Below, piece by piece: positions 17,113 to 26,276 of a stretch of 64,000 nucleotides of DNA. The notes beneath the pieces are model-generated. The model was not told the origin of the DNA, made no database searches, and was given only the letters and a program-made list of their open reading frames with translations. A program made the translations under genes and the position numbers. Positions within the stretch are counted from its first letter, which is position 1. The number at the start of each line of letters is the position of its first letter. Origin of the DNA: Rossellomorea aquimaris (GTDB lineage Bacteria > Bacillota > Bacilli > Bacillales > Bacillaceae_B); NCBI RefSeq assembly GCF_003315075.1, contig NZ_QNRJ01000006.1, positions 62,001 to 126,000 on the forward strand. The letters run 5' to 3'.

Positions 17113-17643
17113 TTGAAACTTATAAAAATATTAAAAAATAATAGAGGTTTCACTTTAATTGAACTTTTGGTTTCAATTACAATCCTGGGGATCGTCCTTT
17201 TAAGTTTCATGAATTTCTTCCTTCAATCCAGTACATATACGAACGGCAATCAAAAGAAGACAGTGGGAGTAAATGTAGCCAGAAATGTCTTAATGTTTAT
17301 GGAAAAACAAAACTTCCTTGAGATCAGGAATTACTTCTATGAAGTGAATATAGGAAGTAAAGATCCGACAGATGAATTTTATAAATTATTCATTTGCGGG
17401 GATGAATATCAAACCTTCTCTAACTTCTCTACTGAATCAGAAATGGTTGATTCCTGTCCGGACAAGAAAAATATAAATATAAACGGATTAGAATATGAGA
17501 CTGAGATTTATTCCGGGGAAGTCACGAACCCTGATGAATTAGATTACTATATTCCTATTACAATCGAAGTTAGGTGGAATATCAATGATAGAGAATACAG
17601 TACGACCGTTGATGGAAAAGTTAAAAGCGAAGATATCCGATAA
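17113..17643 (+). CDS. Minor pilin-like protein, PilV/GspI-like position
   Basis: About 176 residues. The leader MKLIKILKNNRG precedes FTLIELLVSITILGIVLLSF, with Glu +5, a processing site for PilD. The TTG at 17113 is chosen because AAAGCGGGTG lies five bases upstream; TTG at 17095 has no such site. The C-terminal domain holds two cysteines (FICGDEYQ and DSCPDKK) that could bond outside the cell. It is first of three plus-strand genes and its end overlaps the next gene. The PilV-like assignment rests on gene order only. Confidence 0.82.
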   Translation: MKLIKILKNNRGFTLIELLVSITILGIVLLSFMNFFLQSSTYTNGNQKKTVGVNVARNVLMFMEKQNFLEIRNYFYEVNIGSKDPTDEFYKLFICGDEYQTFSNFSTESEMVDSCPDKKNININGLEYETEIYSGEVTNPDELDYYIPITIEVRWNINDREYSTTVDGKVKSEDIR

Positions 17644-18172
17644 TAGAGGCATTACCCTGGTTGAGTTATTACTTACCCTATCCATTTCGGCTATCCTGTT
17701 ACCCGTTACATACGGGGCAATGATTACCGGCTATAAGGTTTACGAGAAAGTTTCGATCGATGCACAATTGAGGGAAGACGCAGATTATGTTTCTGCAATG
17801 GTAATGAAGAATCTTTATTCATACCCCTTCGATACAATTGAAGAATGCGTGCCATCCTCTTCTACTTGTGTAAAGTTTATAAACAGCAGTGAACTATCTG
17901 TAGCGCCCTATTCAGGAAAATCCTTCTATCAGGTAGTGGAAGAAGAGATTGTGAATGATGAACAGATCTTGCAACTAGTTCAAGTTGGGGAGAAAAAACA
18001 ATGGAGCTTTGACGGGTCAATATTAACTACACCTTCTGACTTTTCGGGATCCATCATCACTTCCACCTGCACTTCTAAACCGTGCAATGAAGCGATCATA
18101 CAGCTATCGTACAAAGTTTCACATCCTAATTTCGATAAAACCCTTAATTTAGAGAGCAGCTTCGGATTTTAG
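17585..18172 (+). CDS. Minor pilin-like protein, PilW/GspJ-like position
   Basis: Up to 195 residues. The prepilin motif is DNRG followed by ITLVELLLTLSISAILL, with Glu +5. The ATG at 17585 has AGGTGG at seven bases but overlaps the previous gene by 59 bases. An ATG at 17612 would give a shorter, more typical leader without a clear Shine-Dalgarno sequence. The exterior domain carries Cys pairs in EECVPSSSTC and CTSKPCNE. The PilW/GspJ analogy comes from order and size, not from sequence identity I can measure. Confidence 0.82.
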   Translation: MIENTVRPLMEKLKAKISDNRGITLVELLLTLSISAILLPVTYGAMITGYKVYEKVSIDAQLREDADYVSAMVMKNLYSYPFDTIEECVPSSSTCVKFINSSELSVAPYSGKSFYQVVEEEIVNDEQILQLVQVGEKKQWSFDGSILTTPSDFSGSIITSTCTSKPCNEAIIQLSYKVSHPNFDKTLNLESSFGF

Positions 18173-18187
18173 AAGGGAGAAAACAGC

Positions 18188-20068
18188 TTGTTAACCAATC
18201 AAAGAGGAAATGCCTTACTTACCGTTTTAATAACATCTCTTGTTATGGTGACAATCGGTATGGCTATCATAAGTTCGACGATAGGTGGAGCTAAACGAAC
18301 TGAAGTCAGAGAGACCGACATTGACATTACATATGAAGGGCTAAAGGCAGCAGAAGAAATTTCATCCAAGCTTGTCTATCAATTGCAGCCCACAAGGGAG
18401 TTAGAGATCACCGCATTGACACCAGCGAATATAAATTCGAAAGTAGCAGCTTTTTTTCAATCTTCCATTCTCCCGTCCTATCAGTCTATCGATAGAATAA
18501 AGTGTGTCACCATCATTGATGTGAGTGGGACCAGTGCAATAAACCTACTGGGTGACCGCTGTACGAAATCCAACATTCCTGATTTCAAAACCTTTGAGCT
18601 GGACTATCTTGGCACCAACCTTACGAGAGTGTATGAAATCCTGATTCAAACAAAAAACCCTTCTTCTGAACAAGGGAAAGTGGAAAAGACCGTTCGAAAA
18701 AGGGTCATTTTATCGCCCATCCCAAGTTTCCTTAAGTATACTCTAGGCTCAAGGGAAAAGCTTCAATTGAATGGATCTCCACATCTGGTTGGTAACATTT
18801 ATGCTAACTCTTTAGGCATAAGCGAAGAGGCCGACTACCAACTTTCTAATAAACAGGAGAAAACATACCCAGCACCATTCCCGTCCGTTATCGGGGACTT
18901 GTATACAAGCTACAACAAAGCGAATTATGAACATATGAAAAGCTTGATAACTTCAAATCAGTTCTATCCGCTAATAGCACCTCCCAAAGTAAAACAGGAT
19001 AGTCAATTTACTGATATTTCATTTAATCAAACTTACGAAGAAGAGGTTAGCAAGGTATTAGAATCTCTTGATCTACCAATGAGAAATAACATTTCCCAAA
19101 CAAATTTAATGAGTTCAATCAGAACTGCTTTTCTTTCAAACTCCTTCTCTCCTGCCCTTGTTGAAGATGGGATGTTGGATGAGAGCTCCCAGGGGAAGGT
19201 TAAGGTGAGTGGAAACATTACTATTAGAGGGCTACAGTATTCAGGGGTGGACCTGCTTGTAGATGGTGATGTGAATATTATCGCGAGTTCTCCAATGAAC
19301 ATCGGGAATATCATTTCGACTGGGAATGTGACCATTTCTAATTTAGAGGGAGAAATGACCATTGATAATATCGTGGCAGCAGGAAGAGTATCCATAGAGG
19401 CAAATTCACCCGTAATGCTTCAGAAGAATATAGTTAGTTTTGATCACATCTCTTTTCAATCACAAAATTCCACTTCCGTCATATCGGGAAATGTATTTTC
19501 AGGGAGGAATTTAACCATACTGGGTGATGCCAATGACCCAGCCGGTGAGAATGATGAAATCAAGTTTGATTCCGTCATTTACGCAAGGGGAAAAACAAGT
19601 ATTTCTAACTTGAATATAACCGGTAAAGAGAGTGAAGACGGCACAAATAATACAGGTGAATTAATTTTACTCTCTAAAGGAGAGTTACTATTAACAAGAA
19701 TGAATGAATTTCAGTATTATGCTCAGGAGAAGGAAAAGGATGAATTACGTTTATTGCCCGATCCAGCTGAGGCCATCAAGCCGTTACAAGCTTTTTTCTA
19801 CACGGATAGTGACGCTACCCTTTATGGAGTTGGTTCATTATTTTATGTTAACGGCGGAGTCTTCTCAAAAGGCAACCTTACAGTGAATGCTGTTCGTGGG
19901 GACGTAGACAATATCGATGAGGCAAATCAGAGCTCCCCCTCAAATCAGCAAGAGAAACTGTCAAGATTCATCGTAAACTATAACAAAGATGTCCTTCTTT
20001 CAAAGCTGGATACTTTACCAAAGGTTGAAGCTCTCTCATTAATCAGTGATGAAATAATAGTTGAATGA
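18188..20068 (+). CDS. Large PilX/GspK-like minor pilin with beta-helix-like repeats
   Basis: 626 residues. The N-terminus MLTNQRG precedes NALLTVLITSLVMVTIGMAI, a prepilin-like helix that lacks Glu +5, as in tip pseudopilins of the GspK/PilX type. A mixed domain at about 35-180 contains one Cys pair (IKCVTI, GDRCTKS). From about 340 to 450 there are short repeated strands (DLLVDGDVNI, NIISTGNVTI, NIVAAGRVSI, VFSGRNLTI) that look like a right-handed beta helix or bactofilin-like stack. The start is TTG at 18188 after AGAAGGGAG. It ends in the convergent terminator shared with the VWA gene. Confidence 0.75.
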   Translation: MLTNQRGNALLTVLITSLVMVTIGMAIISSTIGGAKRTEVRETDIDITYEGLKAAEEISSKLVYQLQPTRELEITALTPANINSKVAAFFQSSILPSYQSIDRIKCVTIIDVSGTSAINLLGDRCTKSNIPDFKTFELDYLGTNLTRVYEILIQTKNPSSEQGKVEKTVRKRVILSPIPSFLKYTLGSREKLQLNGSPHLVGNIYANSLGISEEADYQLSNKQEKTYPAPFPSVIGDLYTSYNKANYEHMKSLITSNQFYPLIAPPKVKQDSQFTDISFNQTYEEEVSKVLESLDLPMRNNISQTNLMSSIRTAFLSNSFSPALVEDGMLDESSQGKVKVSGNITIRGLQYSGVDLLVDGDVNIIASSPMNIGNIISTGNVTISNLEGEMTIDNIVAAGRVSIEANSPVMLQKNIVSFDHISFQSQNSTSVISGNVFSGRNLTILGDANDPAGENDEIKFDSVIYARGKTSISNLNITGKESEDGTNNTGELILLSKGELLLTRMNEFQYYAQEKEKDELRLLPDPAEAIKPLQAFFYTDSDATLYGVGSLFYVNGGVFSKGNLTVNAVRGDVDNIDEANQSSPSNQQEKLSRFIVNYNKDVLLSKLDTLPKVEALSLISDEIIVE

Positions 20069-20101
20069 AAAAGGGAGGTCCATTATCAAGGACCTCCCTT
20101 T
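20067..20101. terminator. Bidirectional terminator between convergent minor-pilin and VWA genes
   Basis: A perfect 12-bp stem, AAAGGGAGGTCC (20070-20081) with GGACCTCCCTTT (20090-20101), and an 8-base loop. The U-run is better on the minus strand (TTTTTC) than on the plus strand. It starts just before the stop of one gene and ends four bases from the stop of the other. Confidence 0.85.
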
Positions 20102-20104
20102 ATA

Positions 20105-22993
20105 TCACCATCTTCCATCGATATTCCCATCTCCGGTCTCCGGGTTTTCAGTTTCTTCTTCACCTGCAACGACTTCGAAAATCGCAATCGCCTTTATATC
20201 AGGATCTTCTTCAGAAGTAACCGTTATCGTCGTCACCCCTGTATTTTTAGGTATAACCTTCCAAACTCCACTTTCTTGTACGATGTCTACAACATCATTA
20301 CCTGTGTCGACAACGTTCTTGATGTTTTTATTGGTTGCATTTTCAGGATTGAATACTAAATGAGAGTGTATATCGAATGCGTTACCTTCCAGCAATAAAG
20401 TGTACTTCGATTTTGTGAAGTCCATGCTTTCCAGTTTTACAATCCTTGACTTAACAATGACTCGGATCGATTTTTTGTATTTCCCATTCTTGGTTTCAAC
20501 TTCCACTAGATCCTCGCCGGGAGATAATCCTGTCATTCGGTTCTCTTTGGTGGAACTGACTTGACTGTATGAGGAGTTAATCATTCCATCATCCCCTTGT
20601 AGAACCTTTACATTATAATTATTGTTGGGTTTTCCAAACGGGAAGATATCGATATTGAATGACTGGGTTTCTCCAACATATAATTCAATTAATGAAGGTA
20701 CACGTATTAATTCGTCACCCTCGATCCAAATGGTCCTTTCAATAATGTAATCCTCTATTGCAAAACCTCCAACGGCTTTTACACGGATTTCATTCTTCCC
20801 GAAACGATCAATGATTTTCGTATCTTCCAACTCAAAATCTGTCCATTCGCCGTTTGTTTCTTCTTCATTAAGAAGTTGATAGTGGTAAGAAACATTTCCT
20901 CCAGGAATACCATTAGAGAGATAGAATTCCACTTCATTCGAGACAGAAGAACCATCATCTAAAATAGTTTCTGTGAGTGGGTCTTTTACTATTAATTCAG
21001 GAACGAATGGTAAAACAGCGGTTGCTCCATTTTTGTAGGTAATAGTAAGCTGTGTGGGTTCACTCTGCAATGATTTTACAGGCATAATCGGGTATCGACT
21101 ATCCACTCCAGCTTCCAGTGTTGCTACAACAGTTTCCGTTTGCCCCTGTATTTTAACCTTCTTGATCGTACCGTTTGAATAACCATCAAATGCAAATTCC
21201 CTTCCATTTTGCAATTGACGTGTTCTTACTTTCGCGCTGATTTCGTTATGATTCGGGCTCAGATTACTGCTCACTTTGTTCCCATATCGTGAATCGACAT
21301 AATAGACTTTCGCTTGTGGCATTTTCACATTATTAATGGCCCAGACGGCGTTCATCGTTACAGGTATCTCAAGTGCAGGTTTAGTAAATGCACCGTTTTC
21401 AAAGCTCATCTTTTGTTTAACCTTGATTATGGCAATTTGTTGTCCATTGATATTCTGAATTGTTACATCAGGGCTTTCTTTAACGCTGATACCCTCTGGT
21501 AAGGGCTGGTGTATAGTAATCTCACTTAAATCACCCTTTGCTTTCGGATTTACCAACCCGCCAAAATCCAGTTTGAACAGTCCTGTGAAAGTATTTGTTT
21601 CTTTTCCATCCTCAATAATTAAATTGAACAGGTCTTGATTGATTTTATTTAAGTCTACCCTTCCTGTGACCGATGCAGGTGCATCATCTTTCACTTCAAT
21701 CGTCACAGACCTTCTATCACTTGATCGCCATTCTGTTTCTTCTGCCGTTTTATACTGTACTTTCAAATCCTTAAACGTATAGGATCCCTTATTGGAGAAT
21801 TCCACCGGAAGCGATACTGTAATAGGAGTTGGTACACCCTGCCCTACTTCGTATACCGTGGAAAATGGCAAATAGACTTTATTATTCATCACTTTGTATT
21901 GATTTTGGTCAACTGTCACATTTTCCGGCAACTGCACGACAATTTCGCCATCCAATTTGACTGAATTCAATTTGTTGGCTAATTTTTCGAATGCATCGGA
22001 GACGCTTCCTTCACTGGCTTTAATGAAGCTACCCGACGTTTGCTGTGCCAGCATTTCAAGATAACGATCATCCAGATCTCCTTCTCCATAACCAAGGGTA
22101 TGCATGGTGATTTTATCGTTGTAGATTTCCTTGGATACTTCAAGGCCTTTTTGTTTGATAAGAGCTTGAACGTACTCGCTGTACTTCTCTAGTTCATCCA
22201 TTATATACCAACCTGAATTCATGGACTTCCCGTTGATAGAGAAATCATTTACATATAAATAATTCACATCGCGATTTTCGGTAGAAGATATTCTATGAAG
22301 CCATTTATTATAGTAGTAATTATATCTATCTTGATAATCGAACTTCACTAGCTGTTCTTTCTCAATAAATTCGTATTTATTACAAGGTTTATTTTTACAG
22401 TCTTTGTAACCTACTTTTTCAATCGACGTCGCAATCATCGGCTGTCCATCGGTTAAGAAGACAATATACTTTTCATTCTTGGAATCTTTCAGCATATTCT
22501 TCGCTGCACGCAAGGGGTCTGTGTAATTGGTGCCTCCATAAGCTGTGGTATGTAACATGGAAGTTTTAATAGCATCGAGGTCATTACTTAATGGAAGTAT
22601 CGTTTCTATATCTGAAGAAAACGTAATAAGAGAGAAGCGATCATTACGTTGTTTGTTTTTCTCAAAGAATTGTACGGCATTAGTCAGCCCATCCTTTGCA
22701 CTTTGCATTTTATCCCTGGTGCTATTCATCGATCCTGACTTATCGAAGACAAAAACGACGTCTATAGGAGGTCGATTCGTTTCTTTCACCTCTCCGATTG
22801 GATTGATATGAAAGTCTAATGATGCTTTGGCATTACCATCCACCGGCTTAACAATGACTTCTTGGGACGGGGTAACATTGAAGTCAACTCTTAAATCTGA
22901 AGTTCCATTGGCATAGGTATTTGTCGAATTAAAAATAAATGCCAGAAAAAGGGTGAAAAGTAATAGTAGTGGAATCTTTCCCTGAATTCTCAT
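20105..22993 (-). CDS. Secreted VWA-domain protein, candidate pilus tip adhesin
   Basis: About 962 residues. The ATG at 22993 has GAGGG at five bases. A Sec signal peptide occupies about 1-29. A VWA domain at about 70-340 shows an intact MIDAS: DKSGS, then the Thr of YGGTNYTDP and the Asp of FLTDGQP. A two-Cys loop (CKNKPCNK) is inserted in it. Beta-rich repeats follow, and a C-terminal Ig/Big-like domain (about 860-950) precedes a short Glu/Gly tail. There is no LPXTG motif or C-terminal membrane segment, so anchoring must be indirect. Adjacent minor pilins suggest a PilY1-like role, which is inference. Confidence 0.75.
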   Translation of the reverse strand: MRIQGKIPLLLLFTLFLAFIFNSTNTYANGTSDLRVDFNVTPSQEVIVKPVDGNAKASLDFHINPIGEVKETNRPPIDVVFVFDKSGSMNSTRDKMQSAKDGLTNAVQFFEKNKQRNDRFSLITFSSDIETILPLSNDLDAIKTSMLHTTAYGGTNYTDPLRAAKNMLKDSKNEKYIVFLTDGQPMIATSIEKVGYKDCKNKPCNKYEFIEKEQLVKFDYQDRYNYYYNKWLHRISSTENRDVNYLYVNDFSINGKSMNSGWYIMDELEKYSEYVQALIKQKGLEVSKEIYNDKITMHTLGYGEGDLDDRYLEMLAQQTSGSFIKASEGSVSDAFEKLANKLNSVKLDGEIVVQLPENVTVDQNQYKVMNNKVYLPFSTVYEVGQGVPTPITVSLPVEFSNKGSYTFKDLKVQYKTAEETEWRSSDRRSVTIEVKDDAPASVTGRVDLNKINQDLFNLIIEDGKETNTFTGLFKLDFGGLVNPKAKGDLSEITIHQPLPEGISVKESPDVTIQNINGQQIAIIKVKQKMSFENGAFTKPALEIPVTMNAVWAINNVKMPQAKVYYVDSRYGNKVSSNLSPNHNEISAKVRTRQLQNGREFAFDGYSNGTIKKVKIQGQTETVVATLEAGVDSRYPIMPVKSLQSEPTQLTITYKNGATAVLPFVPELIVKDPLTETILDDGSSVSNEVEFYLSNGIPGGNVSYHYQLLNEEETNGEWTDFELEDTKIIDRFGKNEIRVKAVGGFAIEDYIIERTIWIEGDELIRVPSLIELYVGETQSFNIDIFPFGKPNNNYNVKVLQGDDGMINSSYSQVSSTKENRMTGLSPGEDLVEVETKNGKYKKSIRVIVKSRIVKLESMDFTKSKYTLLLEGNAFDIHSHLVFNPENATNKNIKNVVDTGNDVVDIVQESGVWKVIPKNTGVTTITVTSEEDPDIKAIAIFEVVAGEEETENPETGDGNIDGRW

Positions 22994-23077
22994 AATATCC
23001 CTCATTTGGTTATCCTATAATGCTTTTATTATATCAATCTTCAAACTATTATAATAGGACTTAATACTCAAAACAAA

Positions 23078-23113
23078 GAAAAAAGATGTCTATTGTCGAA
23101 TAGACACCCTTTT
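23078..23113 (-). terminator. Terminator of the GGDEF gene
   Basis: Minus-strand stem GTGTCTATT / AATAGACAT with a 4-base loop and flanking A and U runs (CTTTTTTC). It lies directly after the stop at 23116 and before the VWA gene promoter. Confidence 0.85.
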
Positions 23114-23115
23114 AA

Positions 23116-24828
23116 CTATTTCACATACTGAGCCACCCGGTTCCGCCCGGCCTGCTTTGCACCCGTATAAAGCGCGCGGTCCGCATGGCGGATGAGTGCC
23201 AGGGTATCTTCTGCATCTTCAGGTGCGGTTGAAACTCCGATGCTTGCGGTGATCCGGACCATCATCTGTTTGTTGGATTCATGGAGACTGTCATGGATGG
23301 TGAAGGGTTTGTTGGCTATCTCACCCCTGACATGCTCTGCCAGGATGAGCGCTTCATCCCGTTTTGTATCCGGAAGAAGGATGACAAATTCCTCCCCTCC
23401 ATACCTGGCAACCGTTCCCCTGGTATCGATAAGGGTACGAAGGCGGTCTGCAAGTTCAATCAGGATTTCGTTACCGCTCTGGTGACCATAGTTGTCGTTA
23501 ATGACCTTGAAATGATCAAGGTCGAGCATGATGAGGGATAGACTTTTCCTTTTCCCGACATCGAGATGATTGAATTCCAGGGACAGGAGATCTTCAAAAT
23601 AGCGGTAATTGTAAAGTCCTGTCAGGGCACATCTCTCACTGTTTTTCTTCGTTCGTTCATGATGCCTTGCATTGGCGATCGCCACCCCGAAATAGGAGCA
23701 TAAAATATCGACGATCATCAATTGATATTTTTCATAGGCTTTCTTTTTGGAAGAAGCCAATAGAAGGATCCCTCGCACCTTTTGACTTCTTACAATGGGT
23801 ACGCACAGAACGCTTTCCACTCCATCAGGCATGTATCCTTCAGCGATCCCGGTCCATTCAGATCGTGAAGTATAGAGGACTGACTTCCCTGTTTCCCACA
23901 CTACACCGCTGATTCCCTGGCTTTTCTTTAATGGACGCAGGTTATTGGACTTCATTTCTCCATTTTCAACCCGTCTTAACAGGACAAGTTCTTCTTCCTT
24001 GCAATCCAGGATATAGGCATATTCAACCGGCAGGGTCTCAATGATCTTCTCGATGAATATATCAAGCACTTCATTCACTTTAAGGCTTTCCGTTAACTGG
24101 TGACCGATTTCACCCGCTTTTTGAAGGTATTCATTGATCTTTTCAGAAGAGTTATACATCTTCAAGATGATCGATAAGCTCACAAAAGGGATACCGATCA
24201 ATAACGAAGCGAAGGCTCCCAGTTCAAACGTTAAATAATAGAGAGATAAAGAAAGGGGGAACATGATCATATTTGCCGTAAAGTCCCATACGAAATCCTT
24301 GCTGTAGAAGCGGACATCACTATTCACCAGATAGTGTTGATAGAGCAGAAGCAGTATCTGGTTGACCATGATCGACACAATTTGATAACTCAATATAGGA
24401 AAGATTAATTGACTGATATCTCTTAAACCGACTTCTCCACCGAATAAAAAATAGACCAGGCCGCTGACTAATGAAACGATATAGAACATGACAGAATTCA
24501 AGGGGATTCTATGCCAATCATTTTTGGTCAATTGAAGCCGTATGAGTAATGGAATGATAGAGAACTGCATGAGGATGATCTCAACAAATAGACCATACTT
24601 TATAAACCCTACTAGGGTCACCCACTGGATGAAGAAGATGGTCGCACCATTTATCACAATGGGCATAAGCGGGATAAAAGTAGCGAAAGCCACCAATGTT
24701 AATAGCTCTAACTCATTTCCTGCAATATTCTCAGGAGGATAGTATTGATAGGTCATATACAAACCAGCAGGTACAACGGCCAGCCAGGTCAGCAATATGT
24801 ACAGCTTCTTTTTTACTGATAACGTCAT
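23116..24828 (-). CDS. Membrane GAF-GGDEF diguanylate cyclase
   Basis: About 570 residues. A polytopic N-terminus (about five to six transmembrane segments, 1-220), a GAF domain at about 240-385 and a C-terminal GGDEF domain (about 400-565) with an intact ARYGGEEFVILLPD active site. It should make c-di-GMP. The RxxD inhibitory site expected before the active site reads DTRG, so product inhibition there is unlikely. The ATG at 24828 follows GGGGG by six bases; the 24852 start is less likely. It is transcribed alone between folC and the VWA gene. Proximity to a T4P locus suggests, but does not prove, a link. Confidence 0.88.
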   Translation of the reverse strand: MTLSVKKKLYILLTWLAVVPAGLYMTYQYYPPENIAGNELELLTLVAFATFIPLMPIVINGATIFFIQWVTLVGFIKYGLFVEIILMQFSIIPLLIRLQLTKNDWHRIPLNSVMFYIVSLVSGLVYFLFGGEVGLRDISQLIFPILSYQIVSIMVNQILLLLYQHYLVNSDVRFYSKDFVWDFTANMIMFPLSLSLYYLTFELGAFASLLIGIPFVSLSIILKMYNSSEKINEYLQKAGEIGHQLTESLKVNEVLDIFIEKIIETLPVEYAYILDCKEEELVLLRRVENGEMKSNNLRPLKKSQGISGVVWETGKSVLYTSRSEWTGIAEGYMPDGVESVLCVPIVRSQKVRGILLLASSKKKAYEKYQLMIVDILCSYFGVAIANARHHERTKKNSERCALTGLYNYRYFEDLLSLEFNHLDVGKRKSLSLIMLDLDHFKVINDNYGHQSGNEILIELADRLRTLIDTRGTVARYGGEEFVILLPDTKRDEALILAEHVRGEIANKPFTIHDSLHESNKQMMVRITASIGVSTAPEDAEDTLALIRHADRALYTGAKQAGRNRVAQYVK

Positions 24829-24937
24829 ATCTATCCCCCATAGGTCCACCATTAATTTAATATAGTTCGATCATACTATACTAGTTAAATAGTCACAAGT
24901 TTAAGAATATTTTATCAAAGCAGTCCAATAAAGTCAC

Positions 24938-26251
24938 TTACTTTTTTCTGTAATTTTCCAGGTGGTCCAGCAGATATGGTTTAACCTTGGATAAAAAGTA
25001 TAGTGAACCTGTTATTAACAGGATATCTTCTTCTTTCATGCCTTGTACTTTCTCAGGAAGGTAGTCTCTCCATTGGTGAACTTTCATCTTATCGGGATGG
25101 GAAGATAGTTCATAGAGCTCTTCAACTGACGCGACTCGCGGAAAGTCAAAGGTCGTGAATCCAATTGCCTCCACCGCTTCTTCCAATGTCGTGATCATCG
25201 GTTTTAATTCTTTGTCGTGTAGTGCCGCAAAAAGAACCGTTACCCTTTTATTGATAAAGCGATCGTTTATGGTTTTCACCAAGGCTTGTACCCCTTCAGG
25301 ATTATGGGCCCCGTCAATATAAATCCCGGGATTGTATGATAAAGCTTCCATTCTGCCTGGCCATGATGCCTTCTTTAGTCCCGTTTTAATATGGGGACCT
25401 GCTATTTTATGCTGTTCACTAAGAAGCTCTGTCACTTTAATGGCTATTGCTGCATTATTGATTTGGTGTACACCGATCATGGAAAGCTCATACGTTTCAT
25501 TTTGAACAGGAGACGTGTATTGGAATCTCTCCCCTTTTTCGAGTAAGGCTTGACGTTCCACAGAAAAATCCTCTCCGAGTTCAAACAGGTCACTACCCAT
25601 TTCCAGCGCTTTCTGTCTTATCACTTCAGCTGCTTCTTTCTGGTGAACCCCTGATATGACCGGAAAAGAACGTTTGATGATCCCGGCTTTCTCAAAGGCT
25701 ATGTCTTCTAATCTGCTTCCCAGAAATTGCATATGATCCAGACCGATGCTCGTTATGACTGAAACCATCGGTGTGATGACATTCGTCGAATCAAGTCTTC
25801 CTCCAAGCCCTACCTCATAAAGGACGAGATCGACAGGATGCATTTCGGCAAAGTAATAAAAGCTCATGGCTGTTATGACTTCGAATTCAGAAGGGGTTCC
25901 CCATTCAGAATGCTCCATGCTTTCGGCAATGGGCTTAATTTTTTCCACAAGAAGAGTTAAATCTTCATCAGAAACAGGTTCCCCATTGATGCTGATCCTC
26001 TCATTAAATCGTTCAAAATATGGTGAAGTAAAGGTGCCGACTGAATACCCTGATTCCTGTAGCATATTTCTCAAATAGGTTACAGTGGATCCCTTTCCGT
26101 TTGTTCCCCCGATATGAACGGTTTGGAGCTTTTTATGAGGATTCCCAAGCTCCTCTAACAAGTACTGCATTCTCTCAAGACCCGGCTTGATTCCAAGTCT
26201 GAGTCTTGAGTGTATCCATCCAACGGCCTTTTCATAGGTTAACAATTTCAA
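24938..26251 (-). CDS. folC: Bifunctional folylpolyglutamate synthase/dihydrofolate synthase
   Basis: A 437-residue Mur-ligase-family enzyme that adds Glu to dihydropteroate and folates in the cytoplasm. Motifs: the P-loop GGTNGKGSTVTYLRNML at about 48-64, TSPYFERFNERI, the central-domain GLDHMQFLG and YIDGAHNPEGV at the start of the C-terminal domain. Length is normal. It follows valS, as in B. subtilis, but a long imperfect hairpin occupies the gap. Confidence 0.96.
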   Translation of the reverse strand: MKLLTYEKAVGWIHSRLRLGIKPGLERMQYLLEELGNPHKKLQTVHIGGTNGKGSTVTYLRNMLQESGYSVGTFTSPYFERFNERISINGEPVSDEDLTLLVEKIKPIAESMEHSEWGTPSEFEVITAMSFYYFAEMHPVDLVLYEVGLGGRLDSTNVITPMVSVITSIGLDHMQFLGSRLEDIAFEKAGIIKRSFPVISGVHQKEAAEVIRQKALEMGSDLFELGEDFSVERQALLEKGERFQYTSPVQNETYELSMIGVHQINNAAIAIKVTELLSEQHKIAGPHIKTGLKKASWPGRMEALSYNPGIYIDGAHNPEGVQALVKTINDRFINKRVTVLFAALHDKELKPMITTLEEAVEAIGFTTFDFPRVASVEELYELSSHPDKMKVHQWRDYLPEKVQGMKEEDILLITGSLYFLSKVKPYLLDHLENYRKK

Positions 26252-26276
26252 TCACTCCCCTTAAGGTTTCATTAGA

